A stretch of 64,000 bases of DNA, taken from Nocardioides abyssi. Lineage in GTDB: Bacteria > Actinomycetota > Actinomycetes > Propionibacteriales > Nocardioidaceae. A program made the position numbers and the translations under genes. Position 1 is the first letter of the stretch; each line of letters begins with the position of its first letter. Below the pieces are notes generated by a model. That model saw only the letters and a list, made by a program, of their open reading frames with translations. It had not been told where the DNA came from and did no database searches. Location: contig NZ_JAUHJR010000002.1 of assembly GCF_030412915.1 (NCBI RefSeq), positions 186,001-250,000 of the forward strand, given 5' to 3'. Shown here in pieces: positions 51,298-60,120 of this stretch.

Positions 51298-51957
51298 ATG
51301 AAGCTCCAGACCCTGCGCCGCACCGGTGTCGCGGCTGCCGCGATCTCCCTCTCCCTCGGCCTGGCGGCCTGCAGCAGCGAGGACGACAGCAGCGACAGCG
51401 CTTCGGACACCAGCTCCTCGAGCAGCGCCGAGAGCAGCGCCCCCGCCGAGGAGGAGACCACCGAGGCCGCCGCCGGCGCCCAGGCGCAGACCTTCGGCGA
51501 CGCGTGCTCCGCCGTGCCGACCGACGGCCCCGGCTCGTTCGACGGCATGGTCCAGGACCCGGTCGCGACCGCCGCCTCGAACAACCCGCTCCTCGAGACC
51601 CTCGTGACCGCCGTCGGCGCCGTCGACGGCCTCGGCGACACCCTGAACTCCGCCGAGGCGCTCACCGTCTTCGCGCCCACCAACGACGCGTTCGGCGCGA
51701 TCCCGGAGAAGAAGCTCCAGGCCGTGCTGAAGGACCAGAAGACGCTCGGCGCGATCCTGTCGCACCACGTCGTCGCCGGCCAGCTCGACCCCGACGCCGT
51801 CGTGGGCGAGCAGGAGACCCTGAACGGCGACATGGTCAACGTCGACGGCGACACCGAGGGCATGACCGTCGACGGCGCCAACGTGCTGTGCGGCAACATC
51901 CCGACCGCCAACGCGACGGTGTACGTCATCGACCAGGTCCTCATGCCCCCGGCCTGA
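51298..51957 (+). CDS. Fasciclin-domain lipoprotein (MPT83-like)
   Basis: 219 residues. Lipoprotein signal ending LAAC, then a Ser/Glu-rich tether (about 25-65), then one FAS1 domain with DTLNSAEALTVFAPTNDAFGAI and ILSHHVVAGQLDPDAVV motifs. It probably mediates adhesion or cell-surface interaction. A Shine-Dalgarno AGGAAGG precedes ATG 51298. It sits just upstream of sigK and rskA, as in the mycobacterial MPT70/83-SigK system, and is probably the regulon target. Confidence 0.9.
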   Translation: MKLQTLRRTGVAAAAISLSLGLAACSSEDDSSDSASDTSSSSSAESSAPAEEETTEAAAGAQAQTFGDACSAVPTDGPGSFDGMVQDPVATAASNNPLLETLVTAVGAVDGLGDTLNSAEALTVFAPTNDAFGAIPEKKLQAVLKDQKTLGAILSHHVVAGQLDPDAVVGEQETLNGDMVNVDGDTEGMTVDGANVLCGNIPTANATVYVIDQVLMPPA

Positions 51958-51988
51958 TCGCCGACCAGCACCGCAACCGGATCACTGA

Positions 51989-51994
51989 CAGGAT
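51989..51994 (+). promoter_or_regulatory. Leaderless -10 hexamer CAGGAT
   Basis: CAGGAT lies 6 nt before the sigK GTG at 52001. Confidence 0.45.
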
Positions 51995-52000
51995 CATCGG

Positions 52001-52600
52001 GTGGAACACCTGAGGCCCGTCCCGACGGACGCCCCCGCTGCGGGGGCGTCCGTCGGACCCGACCTCGCCGGCCTGCTGCGGGCCGCGGGTCGCGGGGACC
52101 AGCACGCCTTCGCGCAGCTCTACGACGCCACCTGCTCGCGCGTCGTCGGCCTCGCCGTCCGGGTCGTCCGCGACCCGGCCCAGGCCGAGGAGGTCGCGCA
52201 GGAGGCGTTCCTGGAGATCTGGCGCACCGCCAGCCGCTACGACCCCGATCGCGGCAGCGCGCTCTCGTGGCTGCTGACGATCACGCACCGCAAGGCGGTC
52301 GACCGGGTCCGCTCGGCCGAGGCCAGCACCCGTCGTGACCGCAACTACCACGACCAGAACCAGCCGGTCCCGCACGACGCCACGGCCGAGGCCGCCCACG
52401 CCTCGCTCGAGGCGCGCCGCGTGCGCACCGCCCTGGACAGCCTGACCCCCGTGCAGCGCGAAGCCCTCGAGCTCGCCTACTTCGGGGGGTACACCCACAC
52501 CGAGGTCGCCACCATGCTGGGACTACCGGTGGGCACCGCCAAGACCCGGATCCGCGACGGGCTGATCCGACTACGAGACACGATGGGAGTAGGGAGCTGA
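52001..52600 (+). CDS. sigK: ECF sigma factor SigK
   Basis: 199 residues. Region 2 has FAQLYDATCSRVVGLAVRVV and EEVAQEAFLEIWRTASRY; region 4 has LTPVQREALELAYFGGYTHTEVATMLGLPVGTAKTRIRDGLIRL. Identification as SigK rests on a following RskA-type anti-sigma gene and an adjacent fasciclin target. GTG at 52001 has CAGGAT 6 nt upstream. The stop is one base from the rskA start. Confidence 0.88.
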   Translation: MEHLRPVPTDAPAAGASVGPDLAGLLRAAGRGDQHAFAQLYDATCSRVVGLAVRVVRDPAQAEEVAQEAFLEIWRTASRYDPDRGSALSWLLTITHRKAVDRVRSAEASTRRDRNYHDQNQPVPHDATAEAAHASLEARRVRTALDSLTPVQREALELAYFGGYTHTEVATMLGLPVGTAKTRIRDGLIRLRDTMGVGS

Positions 52601-52601
52601 C

Positions 52602-53438
52602 ATGAGCGACGACATCCACGCACTGTCCGGCGCCTACGCCGTCGACGCACTGGACGACATCGAGCGAGCCCAGTTCGAGCGACACCTGGCCGGCTGCGAG
52701 ATCTGCCGCGAGGAGGTCGACGGGCTGCGCGAGACCTCCGCGCTGCTGGCCGAGCTCACCGAGGTGACGCCGAGCGCTGCGCTCCGCGACCGGGTGCTGG
52801 CCGAGATCGCCACCGTGCGCCCGTTGCCCCCCGTCGTGCTCCCGCAAACGCTCACGGTCTCCTCCGACCTGACCGCCGACGCGGAGGACCTCGACGGCGA
52901 CGACGACGGCGACGTCCCGGGCGCCACGCCGCTGGACCCCGCCGCCGGCCCCGCACGACGTACGCCGGCCTCCCGGCCGCGCCGCCTCCGCACCCTGCTC
53001 GTCGCAGCCGCCGCCGTGGTGGCGGTCGGCGTCGGCGGCACGGTGGTGGCCCAGCAGCCGTGGGCCGACGACACGAGCGAGGCCCCGCGCCTCTCCGCGG
53101 TCGACCGCATCAAGCAGGCCTCGGACGTGCAGACGTTCCGCCACGAGTTCCCCGACGGGGCCGAGGCGATCCTCTACCGCTCGACCTCGCTCAACGAGGC
53201 GGTCGTGGTCACCCACGACATGGGTCCGGCGCCGGAGGGCAAGGTCTACCAGGCCTGGCTGCAGCACGATGACACGATGGTCTCCGCCGGGCTGATGCCC
53301 GAGGGGCCCGACAACGTCATCCCGCTGCAGGGCGACCCCGCGACCGCGAACGGCTTCGGCATCACCGTCGAGCCGGCCGGCGGGTCGGTCATCCCCTCGC
53401 GGGACCCGGTCCTGGTCGTGGAGTTCACCGACGCGTGA
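52602..53438 (+). CDS. rskA: Anti-sigma factor RskA
   Basis: 278 residues. The N-terminal anti-sigma domain has FERHLAGCEICREEVDGLRE (HxxxCxxC zinc-associated motif at about residues 28-37), then a linker and one membrane helix (RTLLVAAAAVVAVGVGGTVV, about 130-150), and an extracellular RskA domain ending KVYQAWLQHDDTM ... FGITVEPAGGSVIPSRDPVLV. It sequesters SigK and releases it after an outside signal, probably by regulated proteolysis. Co-translated with sigK. Confidence 0.9.
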   Translation: MSDDIHALSGAYAVDALDDIERAQFERHLAGCEICREEVDGLRETSALLAELTEVTPSAALRDRVLAEIATVRPLPPVVLPQTLTVSSDLTADAEDLDGDDDGDVPGATPLDPAAGPARRTPASRPRRLRTLLVAAAAVVAVGVGGTVVAQQPWADDTSEAPRLSAVDRIKQASDVQTFRHEFPDGAEAILYRSTSLNEAVVVTHDMGPAPEGKVYQAWLQHDDTMVSAGLMPEGPDNVIPLQGDPATANGFGITVEPAGGSVIPSRDPVLVVEFTDA

Positions 53439-53451
53439 CCCGGACGCCTGA

Positions 53452-53457
53452 CATGCT
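53452..53457 (+). promoter_or_regulatory. Leaderless -10 hexamer CATGCT
   Basis: CATGCT lies 6 nt before the GTG at 53464. Confidence 0.4.
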
Positions 53458-53463
53458 GCGCGC

Positions 53464-54240
53464 GTGAGCGAGAGCCAGCAGGGGCAGGTCGGCGAGGAGC
53501 TCGTCCGGCTCGCGTCGGCCGACAACTTCCGCGACGTCGCGGGCGACGGCCACCCGACGACGGACGGGGGACGGGTACGCCGCGGCGTGCTGTTCCGCTC
53601 CAACGAGCTGCAGCTGACCGACGCCGACGCCCACACCCTGCGCGACCTCGGCATCACCGCGGTCTACGACCTGCGTGGTGACCACGAGGTGGAGGCCCAC
53701 CCGGACGTGCCGGTCCCCGGCGCGACGTGGCGGCACCTGCCCGTCGGCGGCATCCCGATGGACCGGGTCGCCGCGTTGCAGACCGGCGAGGAGTCGCTGG
53801 CCGCGATGCTCGACGTCTACCGCGGGTTCGTCGACCACCCCGGTGCCCGCGCCGCCTTCGGCGCGCTGCTCACCGCGATGGCCACCACCGACGGGCCGCA
53901 GCTGTTCCACTGCACCGCCGGCAAGGACCGCACCGGCTGGACGGCCGCGGTCGTCCTCGCCCTGGCCGGTGTCCCCGACGACGTGGTCCTCGAGGACTAC
54001 CTGCTGACCAACACCTTCTCCACAGCCACCCGCGAGAAGTACCTCGCGCTGATCGCCGAGCACCTCGGCCCCGAGAAGGTCGCGGTCTACGAGGCGGTCA
54101 TGGTCGCCGACGAGGCCTACCTCCGCACCGCGTGGGACGCCGTCGCGGCGGCGTACGGCGATCTGCGCACCTACGTCGTCGACGGCCTCGGCGTCTCCCC
54201 CGCGGACCTCGACGCCCTGATCGCCCGCCTGCGCGACTGA
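53464..54240 (+). CDS. Tyrosine/phosphoinositide phosphatase (PtpB-like)
   Basis: 258 residues. The N-terminal strand LASADNFRDVAG and the P-loop FHCTAGKDRTGW (C-x5-R with the DRTG of the PtpB/DSP family) are intact; the general-acid segment cannot be placed with certainty. Family members are dual-specificity or lipid phosphatases in the cytosol or secreted. The gene follows rskA by 25 bp and has its own hexamer, so it may be a separate unit. Confidence 0.88.
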   Translation: MSESQQGQVGEELVRLASADNFRDVAGDGHPTTDGGRVRRGVLFRSNELQLTDADAHTLRDLGITAVYDLRGDHEVEAHPDVPVPGATWRHLPVGGIPMDRVAALQTGEESLAAMLDVYRGFVDHPGARAAFGALLTAMATTDGPQLFHCTAGKDRTGWTAAVVLALAGVPDDVVLEDYLLTNTFSTATREKYLALIAEHLGPEKVAVYEAVMVADEAYLRTAWDAVAAAYGDLRTYVVDGLGVSPADLDALIARLRD

Positions 54241-54302
54241 CGGCCCCGCACCTCACCTGGTTGACGGGAACAACCAGCCGACGCGCGGCGTTCGGACCCG
54301 TC

Positions 54303-55766
54303 GTGACCACCACTGCTGCACCGCCCATCCCGACCGCCCCCGTCGTCGAGCGCCCCGGCCGCCTCATCGCGCTGCTGGTCGGCTCGGCGTTCGTCGTGAT
54401 CCTCAACGAGACGATCATGGGCGTGGCGCTGCCGGAGCTGATGCGTGAGTTCGACGTGCCGGCGGCGACGGCCCAGTGGCTGACCACGGCGTTCCTGCTG
54501 ACGATGGCGGTGGTCATCCCGATCACGGGGTTCCTGCTGACCCGCTTCCCGCTGCGGCGGGTGTTCATGGCGGCGATGATCTCCTTCACCGCCGGCACCC
54601 TGCTCGCGGCACTCGCCCCGACCTTCGCGGTGCTGGTGGGCGCCCGGGTCGTGCAGGCGGTCGGCACCGCGCTGATGATGCCGCTGCTCATCACCACGAT
54701 CCTCACGATCGTCCCGCCCGAGCGGCGCGGCCGGATGATGGGCACGATCTCGATCGTCATCTCGGTGGCCCCCGCTGTGGGCCCGACGATCTCCGGCATC
54801 GTGCTCGACCAGCTCGACTGGCGCTGGATGTTCTGGCTCGTGCTGCCGATCGCCGCGCTCTCCCTCGCGCTCGGCACCGCCTGGGTCCGCAACGTCACCG
54901 AGCCGCAGCAGGTCCCGGTGGACGTGCTGTCGGTGGTGCTGTCGGCGTTCGCCTTCGGCGGCCTCATCTACGGCCTGAGCAGCATCGGCGAGGCCGCTGC
55001 TGGCGACACCCCGCTCCCGCCGTGGCTGCCGCTGGTGGTCGGCGGCGTGGCCCTCGTCGCCTTCGTCGCCCGTCAGCTCTCGCTGCGCGAGCGCGCCCTG
55101 CTGGACCTGCGCACCTTCGCGGTCCGCACCTTCACCGTCGCCTCGCTGCTGGTCGCGGTGAGCATGATGGCGCTCTTCGGCACGCTGATCCTGCTGCCGA
55201 TCTACCTCCAGGACGTGCTGGGGCTCAGCACCCTGCAGACCGGCCTCGTGCTGCTGCCCGGCGGCCTGGTCATGGGCCTGCTGGCGCCGTTCGTCGGGCG
55301 GGCCTTCGACCGGGTCGGCCCGCGGCCGCTGGTGGTCCCGGGCGCGGCGATCAGCTCGGTCGCCCTGTGGTCGATGTCGATGCTCGACACCGCCAGCAGC
55401 CGCGGCACGGTCGTGGCCATCCACGTCGTGCTGAGCATCGGCCTGGCGCTGATGTTCACCCCGCTGCTGACCTCGGCGCTCGGCTCGCTGCCCGCGCACC
55501 TCTACTCCCACGGCAGCGCGACGGTCTCCACGCTCCAGCAGGTCGCCGGCGCCGCCGGCACCGCGCTCTTCGTGACCGTGATGACCAAGCGGGCGGTGAG
55601 CGAGGCGTCGGCCGGGGCGTCGGCGGTCGACGCCACCGCCGAGGGCGTGCACGCCGCGCTGCTGTACGGCGGGGTCATCTCCGCCGTCGCCGTCGTCGTC
55701 GCGCTGCTGGTGCGGCGGCCGGCCGTCCCGGCGGGCGCACCCGTCGAGGCGCCCGCCGCCGCCTGA
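54303..55766 (+). CDS. MFS exporter, DHA2 (EmrB/LmrB) type
   Basis: 487 residues with about 14 hydrophobic helices. The family motif D-x-T-I appears as LNETIMGVALPELMREF, where Asn replaces Asp; VGARVVQAVGTALMMPL and RGRMMGTISIVISVAPAVGPTISG are DHA2 motifs. It probably exports lipophilic drugs or metabolites by proton exchange. GTG at 54303 is the best start because upstream residues are not membrane-compatible. It is convergent with the secreted protein gene, separated by 5 bp. Confidence 0.88.
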   Translation: MTTTAAPPIPTAPVVERPGRLIALLVGSAFVVILNETIMGVALPELMREFDVPAATAQWLTTAFLLTMAVVIPITGFLLTRFPLRRVFMAAMISFTAGTLLAALAPTFAVLVGARVVQAVGTALMMPLLITTILTIVPPERRGRMMGTISIVISVAPAVGPTISGIVLDQLDWRWMFWLVLPIAALSLALGTAWVRNVTEPQQVPVDVLSVVLSAFAFGGLIYGLSSIGEAAAGDTPLPPWLPLVVGGVALVAFVARQLSLRERALLDLRTFAVRTFTVASLLVAVSMMALFGTLILLPIYLQDVLGLSTLQTGLVLLPGGLVMGLLAPFVGRAFDRVGPRPLVVPGAAISSVALWSMSMLDTASSRGTVVAIHVVLSIGLALMFTPLLTSALGSLPAHLYSHGSATVSTLQQVAGAAGTALFVTVMTKRAVSEASAGASAVDATAEGVHAALLYGGVISAVAVVVALLVRRPAVPAGAPVEAPAAA

Positions 55767-55771
55767 CCGGG

Positions 55772-56332
55772 TCAGCCCTGGGCGACCGGGGCGCTGAAGG
55801 TGCGCGGCGTACCGAGCCAGTCGACCGCCATGCCGCCGCCCTTCTTCGCCCCGCTCACCTTCACCTCGACCCGCACGTCGGTGCCGTCGTCGTCGAAGCA
55901 GTCCTGGGAGAAGCGCGAGCGCACCATCTCGGCCTCGTAGTCGAGCCGGCTGCGGTAGGAGCAGTCGACCGGCTCGATGCCGTCCTTGTTGGTGTTCCAC
56001 CCGTCGACCTCGAGCAGGATGTAGTCGGTGCCGTCGAAGTAGCCGCCCACGAGCGCGTACTCGGGGCCTGGATCGTCGGGGTCGGTGTCGAGGAAGACCT
56101 TGCCGCCGGCCTGCGACCGGTAGCTGGGGACGAGGTTGCGGTGGGTGGTCACGACGCGCACGTTCTGCTTGCCGTTGACGACCTTGACCGAGAGCAGGTC
56201 TACGCCGGGGCCGATGTCGCCGGCCTTGTCGGTCACGGTGGCCGTCGCGGCGGAGGCCGCGCCCGGCACGGAGAGCACGAGCGCCGCTGCGGCGGTCGCC
56301 GCCAGCGCGGAGGTGGGGAAGGACAGGTGCAT
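55772..56332 (-). CDS. Secreted protein of unknown function
   Basis: 186 residues with a cleavable signal peptide (ATAAAALVLSVPGAASA). The mature part is beta-rich with a pair of cysteines (VDCSYRS, SQDCFDDDG) and acidic runs DTDPDDPGPE and DDDGTDVRVE that look like calcium-binding loops. No family is recognised. A strong GAGGAG Shine-Dalgarno precedes the ATG. Confidence 0.75.
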   Translation of the reverse strand: MHLSFPTSALAATAAAALVLSVPGAASAATATVTDKAGDIGPGVDLLSVKVVNGKQNVRVVTTHRNLVPSYRSQAGGKVFLDTDPDDPGPEYALVGGYFDGTDYILLEVDGWNTNKDGIEPVDCSYRSRLDYEAEMVRSRFSQDCFDDDGTDVRVEVKVSGAKKGGGMAVDWLGTPRTFSAPVAQG

Positions 56333-56415
56333 CAGGGGACTCCTCAGGTGGGGGGACTGTCACCTGGGAGACGCAGGAAGCGCCCGCAGGGTTGCCTCCC
56401 AGGATGCGCCGGTCC

Positions 56416-57213
56416 TCACCGTCCGGGAAGGGCCGGGACCAGACCGCGCACGACGTCGTACGTCGCCCGGTCGGCCGCGACGACCAGTCCGGACGGCGGC
56501 GGGCCCTGCGGCCGGTACGGCTCGCCCCGGAACGTCCCGACGTGGCCGCCCGCCTCGGTGACGAGCAGCGAGCCCGGCGCGTGGTCCCACGGCTTGGTCT
56601 TCTTGTAGAGCGCGTAGTCCGCGCGCCCGTCGACGACCGCGGGGTAGTCCACGCCGCAGCAGCGCCACGAGAGCTCCAGCGTGCGCAGGGTGCCGAGCGC
56701 GCGCCCGATCCAGCCGCGCCGCGAGGTGACGCCGAGCAGGCCGTCACCGACCGGCGGCCGGTGCACCCGCACGTCGTTGCGCCACGCGCCGCCGCCCCGC
56801 TCCGCGACGTACGCCGCCTCGTGCTGCGGCTGCCAGATCCAGCTGCGCACGACCTCCCCGCCGCGCAGCTCGGCCACCATCACCGCGTGGTCGGGCGACC
56901 CCTTGACGAAGTTGCGGGTGCCGTCGACCGGATCCACGGTGAACGCGTGGTCGGCGCCGCGGTAGCAGTCGAGGACCGACGGGTCCGCGGCCGTCGCCTC
57001 CTCGCCGAGCACGAGCGCGTCGGGGTAGGCCGCCCGCAGCCGCCGCGTGATCAGCACCTCGGCCTCGCGGTCGGCGACGGTCACCAGGTCGCCGGGGTGC
57101 GCCTTGGAGGTCACGTCGCCCTCGGCGAGGCTCCGGAAGCGCGGGTTGATGACCTCGGCCGCGACCTCCTGGAGCATCGCCAGCACCGCGTCGGTGTCCA
57201 TCCCGGTCGTCAC
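56416..57213 (-). CDS. Inositol monophosphatase family enzyme
   Basis: 265 residues. Metal-site motifs GEEAT, DPVDGTRNFVKG (DPIDGT type) and WDHAPGSLLVTEAGG are intact. It could be inositol-1-phosphatase, histidinol phosphatase (HisN) or 3'-phosphoadenosine phosphatase; context does not decide. The start is uncertain between GTG 57213 and ATG 57201. The SGNH hydrolase gene ends 10 bp upstream on the same strand, suggesting co-transcription. Confidence 0.88.
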   Translation of the reverse strand: MTTGMDTDAVLAMLQEVAAEVINPRFRSLAEGDVTSKAHPGDLVTVADREAEVLITRRLRAAYPDALVLGEEATAADPSVLDCYRGADHAFTVDPVDGTRNFVKGSPDHAVMVAELRGGEVVRSWIWQPQHEAAYVAERGGGAWRNDVRVHRPPVGDGLLGVTSRRGWIGRALGTLRTLELSWRCCGVDYPAVVDGRADYALYKKTKPWDHAPGSLLVTEAGGHVGTFRGEPYRPQGPPPSGLVVAADRATYDVVRGLVPALPGR

Positions 57214-57223
57214 GACGAGGCCG

Positions 57224-58387
57224 TCACAGGTCGAGCAGGGTCGCGGCGCGGCGGGTGAACCGCTTGAGCGCCCGCGCCTGCTGGGCCGAGACCTTGCCGG
57301 CCCTCTTCAGCGTGGTGGCGCGCTCGCGGAGCAGCGCCAGGCGCGTGCGGGCGTCGGAGTCGAGCCCCAGGCCGGCGTACCGCACGATCGCCCGGACCTG
57401 CGTGCGCAGCGTCCTCGCACGGGCGGCCGGGAGCTGCTGGTGGGCCGCGAGGCCGTCGAAGCGGCGCAGCACCTTGTCGCCGCGCGTCTCGTCGGGCTGC
57501 GTGGCGAGGCCGAGCGTGCGGAGCGCGACCTCGGCCATCCGCTGCTCGCCGAAGGCGTTGGGGTGCACGACCACGGGGTTGGTGCCGCCGAAGACCGGCT
57601 CGATCCAGCGGGTGCCGGCGGGCTGGCAGGCGTCGTGGCCCTCGGACGCCGGCGCCATGTCGACGTACGTCGCACCGGTGGCCTCGGCCGCGCGCCGGAC
57701 CGCGTCGTTGAGCGTGGCCTGCAGGCTGCGCAGGTAGGGCACGTCGCCCTCGGCGACCGGCATCGCGCCGAAGCAGGCCCCGGTCGCCGGGAGGATCCAC
57801 GGGTAGGCGAGCGCCGCGACCGTCGCCTGCGGGGCGCGCTCGCGGATGTCGGTGAAGGCCTGGACGAGCGCGGGGTAGGTCTCGTCGCGGACGGTGTCCT
57901 CGTAGGCCGACCCGTGCTGGTCCGCGCACGGGCTGCCGGTGCCGCCGGTGGAGAAGCCCGCCAGGCTGCAGTCGCGGATCGCGCCGCCGAAGACGTTGTT
58001 GTCGTTGCCGCCGATCGTCACCGTCACCAGCTCGGTCGTGGCCGCGAGCGCGTCGAGCTGGGGCGCGACGGCCGGGTGCTGGGCGGTGCGGAGGTCGCGG
58101 GTCTGCGCGCCGCCGCAGGTGACGTCGACCAGGGTCGCGCCGGTGCGGGCGGCGATGACGCGGGCGTAGTTGCGCGTGGACCGCTGGCACTCCACCGGCG
58201 CCGCGGGGTCGACCGGCTGGACGCCGGCGGCCGAGGCGTAGGAGTCGCCGAGGGCGACGTACTCGACCGCGTCGGCCCGCGGCGGCGCAGTGGCCGCGGA
58301 GGCGGTGGCCGGGGAGGCGACGAGGGTGCCGGCGAGCAGGGCGAGGCCGGCCGCGGCGGTGGCCGCAGCGGTGGTGGGGCGCGTCAT
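57224..58387 (-). CDS. SGNH/GDSL-family hydrolase with C-terminal extension
   Basis: 387 residues. A signal peptide (AAGLALLAGTLVASPATASA) is followed by EYVALGDSYASAAG (nucleophile Ser, about residue 49), TIGGNDNNVFGG and the VVHPNAFGEQRMAE catalytic His near residue 280. A C-terminal helical region of about 90 residues is Arg/Leu-rich and separate from the catalytic core. It is similar in plan to the truncated protein at 3-818. It is secreted and likely an esterase or lipase. Confidence 0.9.
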   Translation of the reverse strand: MTRPTTAAATAAAGLALLAGTLVASPATASAATAPPRADAVEYVALGDSYASAAGVQPVDPAAPVECQRSTRNYARVIAARTGATLVDVTCGGAQTRDLRTAQHPAVAPQLDALAATTELVTVTIGGNDNNVFGGAIRDCSLAGFSTGGTGSPCADQHGSAYEDTVRDETYPALVQAFTDIRERAPQATVAALAYPWILPATGACFGAMPVAEGDVPYLRSLQATLNDAVRRAAEATGATYVDMAPASEGHDACQPAGTRWIEPVFGGTNPVVVHPNAFGEQRMAEVALRTLGLATQPDETRGDKVLRRFDGLAAHQQLPAARARTLRTQVRAIVRYAGLGLDSDARTRLALLRERATTLKRAGKVSAQQARALKRFTRRAATLLDL

Positions 58388-58650
58388 GGAGGTGGCTTTC
58401 GACGGACGGAGCGGGGCGCGGTCACGGTACGCCGGGGTGCCAGCCGCGCGTGCCCGATGGTCCTAGTACCTGCCGTTTGGTCGTGTTCCGGCCGTCCGGC
58501 CGCCTAGCGTGGCTCCCGGTCACCCACCCGGCGCAGCGGCCGGCGACGGTGACCGGCACGGCGGAGCGCGCACGTGCCGTCCGACCCGGACCCGCGCAGC
58601 GGCTGGTTCGTCGGGTGGAACGGCTCGTGCGCGTCACCGTCGTGCGGAGC

Positions 58651-58686
58651 GGGGCGTCCCCGGGCTCCCCTGCCGGGGACCGCCCC
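58651..58686. repeat. Stable G/C-rich hairpin
   Basis: GGGGC-GTCCCCGG (58651-58663) pairs with CCGGGGACCGCCCC with one bulged base. It lies 30 bp before a leaderless promoter; role unknown. Confidence 0.45.
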
Positions 58687-58717
58687 GCCACCGAGCGCCG
58701 GTCGGGTCCCCGCCGCG

Positions 58718-58723
58718 TACGCT
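58718..58723 (+). promoter_or_regulatory. Leaderless -10 hexamer TACGCT
   Basis: TACGCT lies 6 nt before the ATG at 58730. Confidence 0.5.
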
Positions 58724-58729
58724 CCGCGC

Positions 58730-59047
58730 ATGACCGCCAGCCGATCCGCCCGCGGCCGTCGCGCCGCCGCCCAGGCCGGTCCGCTGGCCCGCGTCGCCGT
58801 CGAGGTCGGCGCCGACGAGCAGCTGGTCTACAAGATCAGCTGCTCCGCCTGCACCGCGCGCGGCGGCAAGCCGTGGTCGGCGTACCGCCCCGGTGCGGAC
58901 AACGGCTACCTCGCCGCGATGGACCGCTGGACCTTCCACCTGGTCGAGAAGCACCCCGGCGAGGACGCGCCGTGCCTGGCGTTCCTGGCCGAGGCCCAGC
59001 AGCGGCTGCACGAGCGCCGCGAGGGCGGAACAACCACCGACGAGTGA
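58730..59047 (+). CDS. Small cytoplasmic protein with a CxxC motif
   Basis: 105 residues. A basic, Ala/Arg-rich start (MTASRSARGRRAAAQ) is followed by LVYKISCSACTARGGKPW (CSAC) and a C-terminal part with a further Cys (APCLAF). Zinc or redox binding is possible but only two cysteines are close together. No family recognised. ATG 58730 is supported by a hexamer 6 nt upstream. Its stop is near the next gene, with which it may be co-transcribed. Confidence 0.65.
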   Translation: MTASRSARGRRAAAQAGPLARVAVEVGADEQLVYKISCSACTARGGKPWSAYRPGADNGYLAAMDRWTFHLVEKHPGEDAPCLAFLAEAQQRLHERREGGTTTDE

Positions 59048-59061
59048 ATGTTCAACCAGGC

Positions 59062-60081
59062 ATGAAGAACATCGGGTTCCTGTCCTTCGGCCACTGGACG
59101 CCCTCGCCGCAGTCGCAGACGCGGTCGGCCTCCGACGCGCTGCTGCAGTCGATCGACCTCGCGGTGGCCGCCGAGGAGCTCGGCGTCGACGGGGCCTACT
59201 TCCGGGTGCACCACTTCGCCCGCCAGCTCGCCGCACCGTTCCCGCTGCTCGCCGCCGTCGGCGCGCGCACCAGCCGGATCGAGATCGGCACCGGCGTGAT
59301 CGACATGCGCTCCGAGAACCCGCTCTACATGGCCGAGGACGCCGGCGCCGCCGACCTCATCTCGGGCGGCAGGCTCCAGCTCGGCATCAGCCGCGGGTCA
59401 CCGGAGCAGGTCGTCGACGGCTTCCGCTACTTCGGCTACGAGCCGCCGGAGGGCATGGACCACGCCGACATGGCGCGGCGCCACACCGAGGTGCTGCTCC
59501 AGGTGCTCGAGGGGGAGGGCTTCGCCGAGCCCCACCCGCGGCCGATGTTCCCCAACCCGCCTGGCCTGCTGCGCCTCGAGCCGCACTCCGCCGGCCTGCG
59601 CGACCGCATCTGGTGGGGCGCCGGCTCCCGCGCCACCGCCGAGTGGACCGCGAAGCAGGGGATGAACCTGATGAGCTCCACGCTGCTCACCGAGGACACC
59701 GGCGTGCCCTTCCACCGGCTCCAGGCCGAGCAGATCGAGCGGTTCCGCGCCGCGTGGACCGAGGCCGGGCACACCCGCGAGCCGCGCGTCTCGGTCAGCC
59801 GCAGCATCTTCCCGATCGTCAACGACATGGACCGCGCCTACTTCGGCCACGAGTCCCGCAGCCAGGACCAGGTCGGGATGATCGACGGCGGTCGCGCGCG
59901 GTTCGGCAAGACCTACGCCGGCGAGCCGGATCAGGTCGTCCGCGAGCTCGCCGAGGACGAGGCGGTCGCCGCGGCCGACACCCTGCTGCTCACGGTCCCC
60001 AACCAGCTGGGCGTCGACTACAACGCGCACGTGCTCGAGACCGTGGTCCAGCACGTCGCCCCCGCGCTCGGCTGGCGCTGA
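59062..60081 (+). CDS. LLM-class flavin-dependent oxidoreductase
   Basis: 339 residues of the bacterial luciferase-like TIM barrel. Segments GVDGAYFRVHHFARQLAAPFPLLAAVGARTSRI and the GTGVIDMRSENPLYMAEDAG flavin-binding stretch are characteristic. It uses reduced FMN or F420 with an unknown substrate. ATG 59062 is used; a GTG at 59044 overlapping the upstream stop (GTGA) would add six residues and imply coupling. Convergent with the TetR gene. Confidence 0.88.
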   Translation: MKNIGFLSFGHWTPSPQSQTRSASDALLQSIDLAVAAEELGVDGAYFRVHHFARQLAAPFPLLAAVGARTSRIEIGTGVIDMRSENPLYMAEDAGAADLISGGRLQLGISRGSPEQVVDGFRYFGYEPPEGMDHADMARRHTEVLLQVLEGEGFAEPHPRPMFPNPPGLLRLEPHSAGLRDRIWWGAGSRATAEWTAKQGMNLMSSTLLTEDTGVPFHRLQAEQIERFRAAWTEAGHTREPRVSVSRSIFPIVNDMDRAYFGHESRSQDQVGMIDGGRARFGKTYAGEPDQVVRELAEDEAVAAADTLLLTVPNQLGVDYNAHVLETVVQHVAPALGWR

Positions 60082-60120
60082 CCCCGGCGCACGTCGCCTG
60101 GCCCGCCCGCCGAGCAGCGA

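Larger units (their letters stand above)
58388..58729. other. Non-coding gap between divergent genes
   Basis: No credible gene. It contains the hairpin at 58651-58686 and the promoter of the small downstream gene at 58718. Confidence 0.45.
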
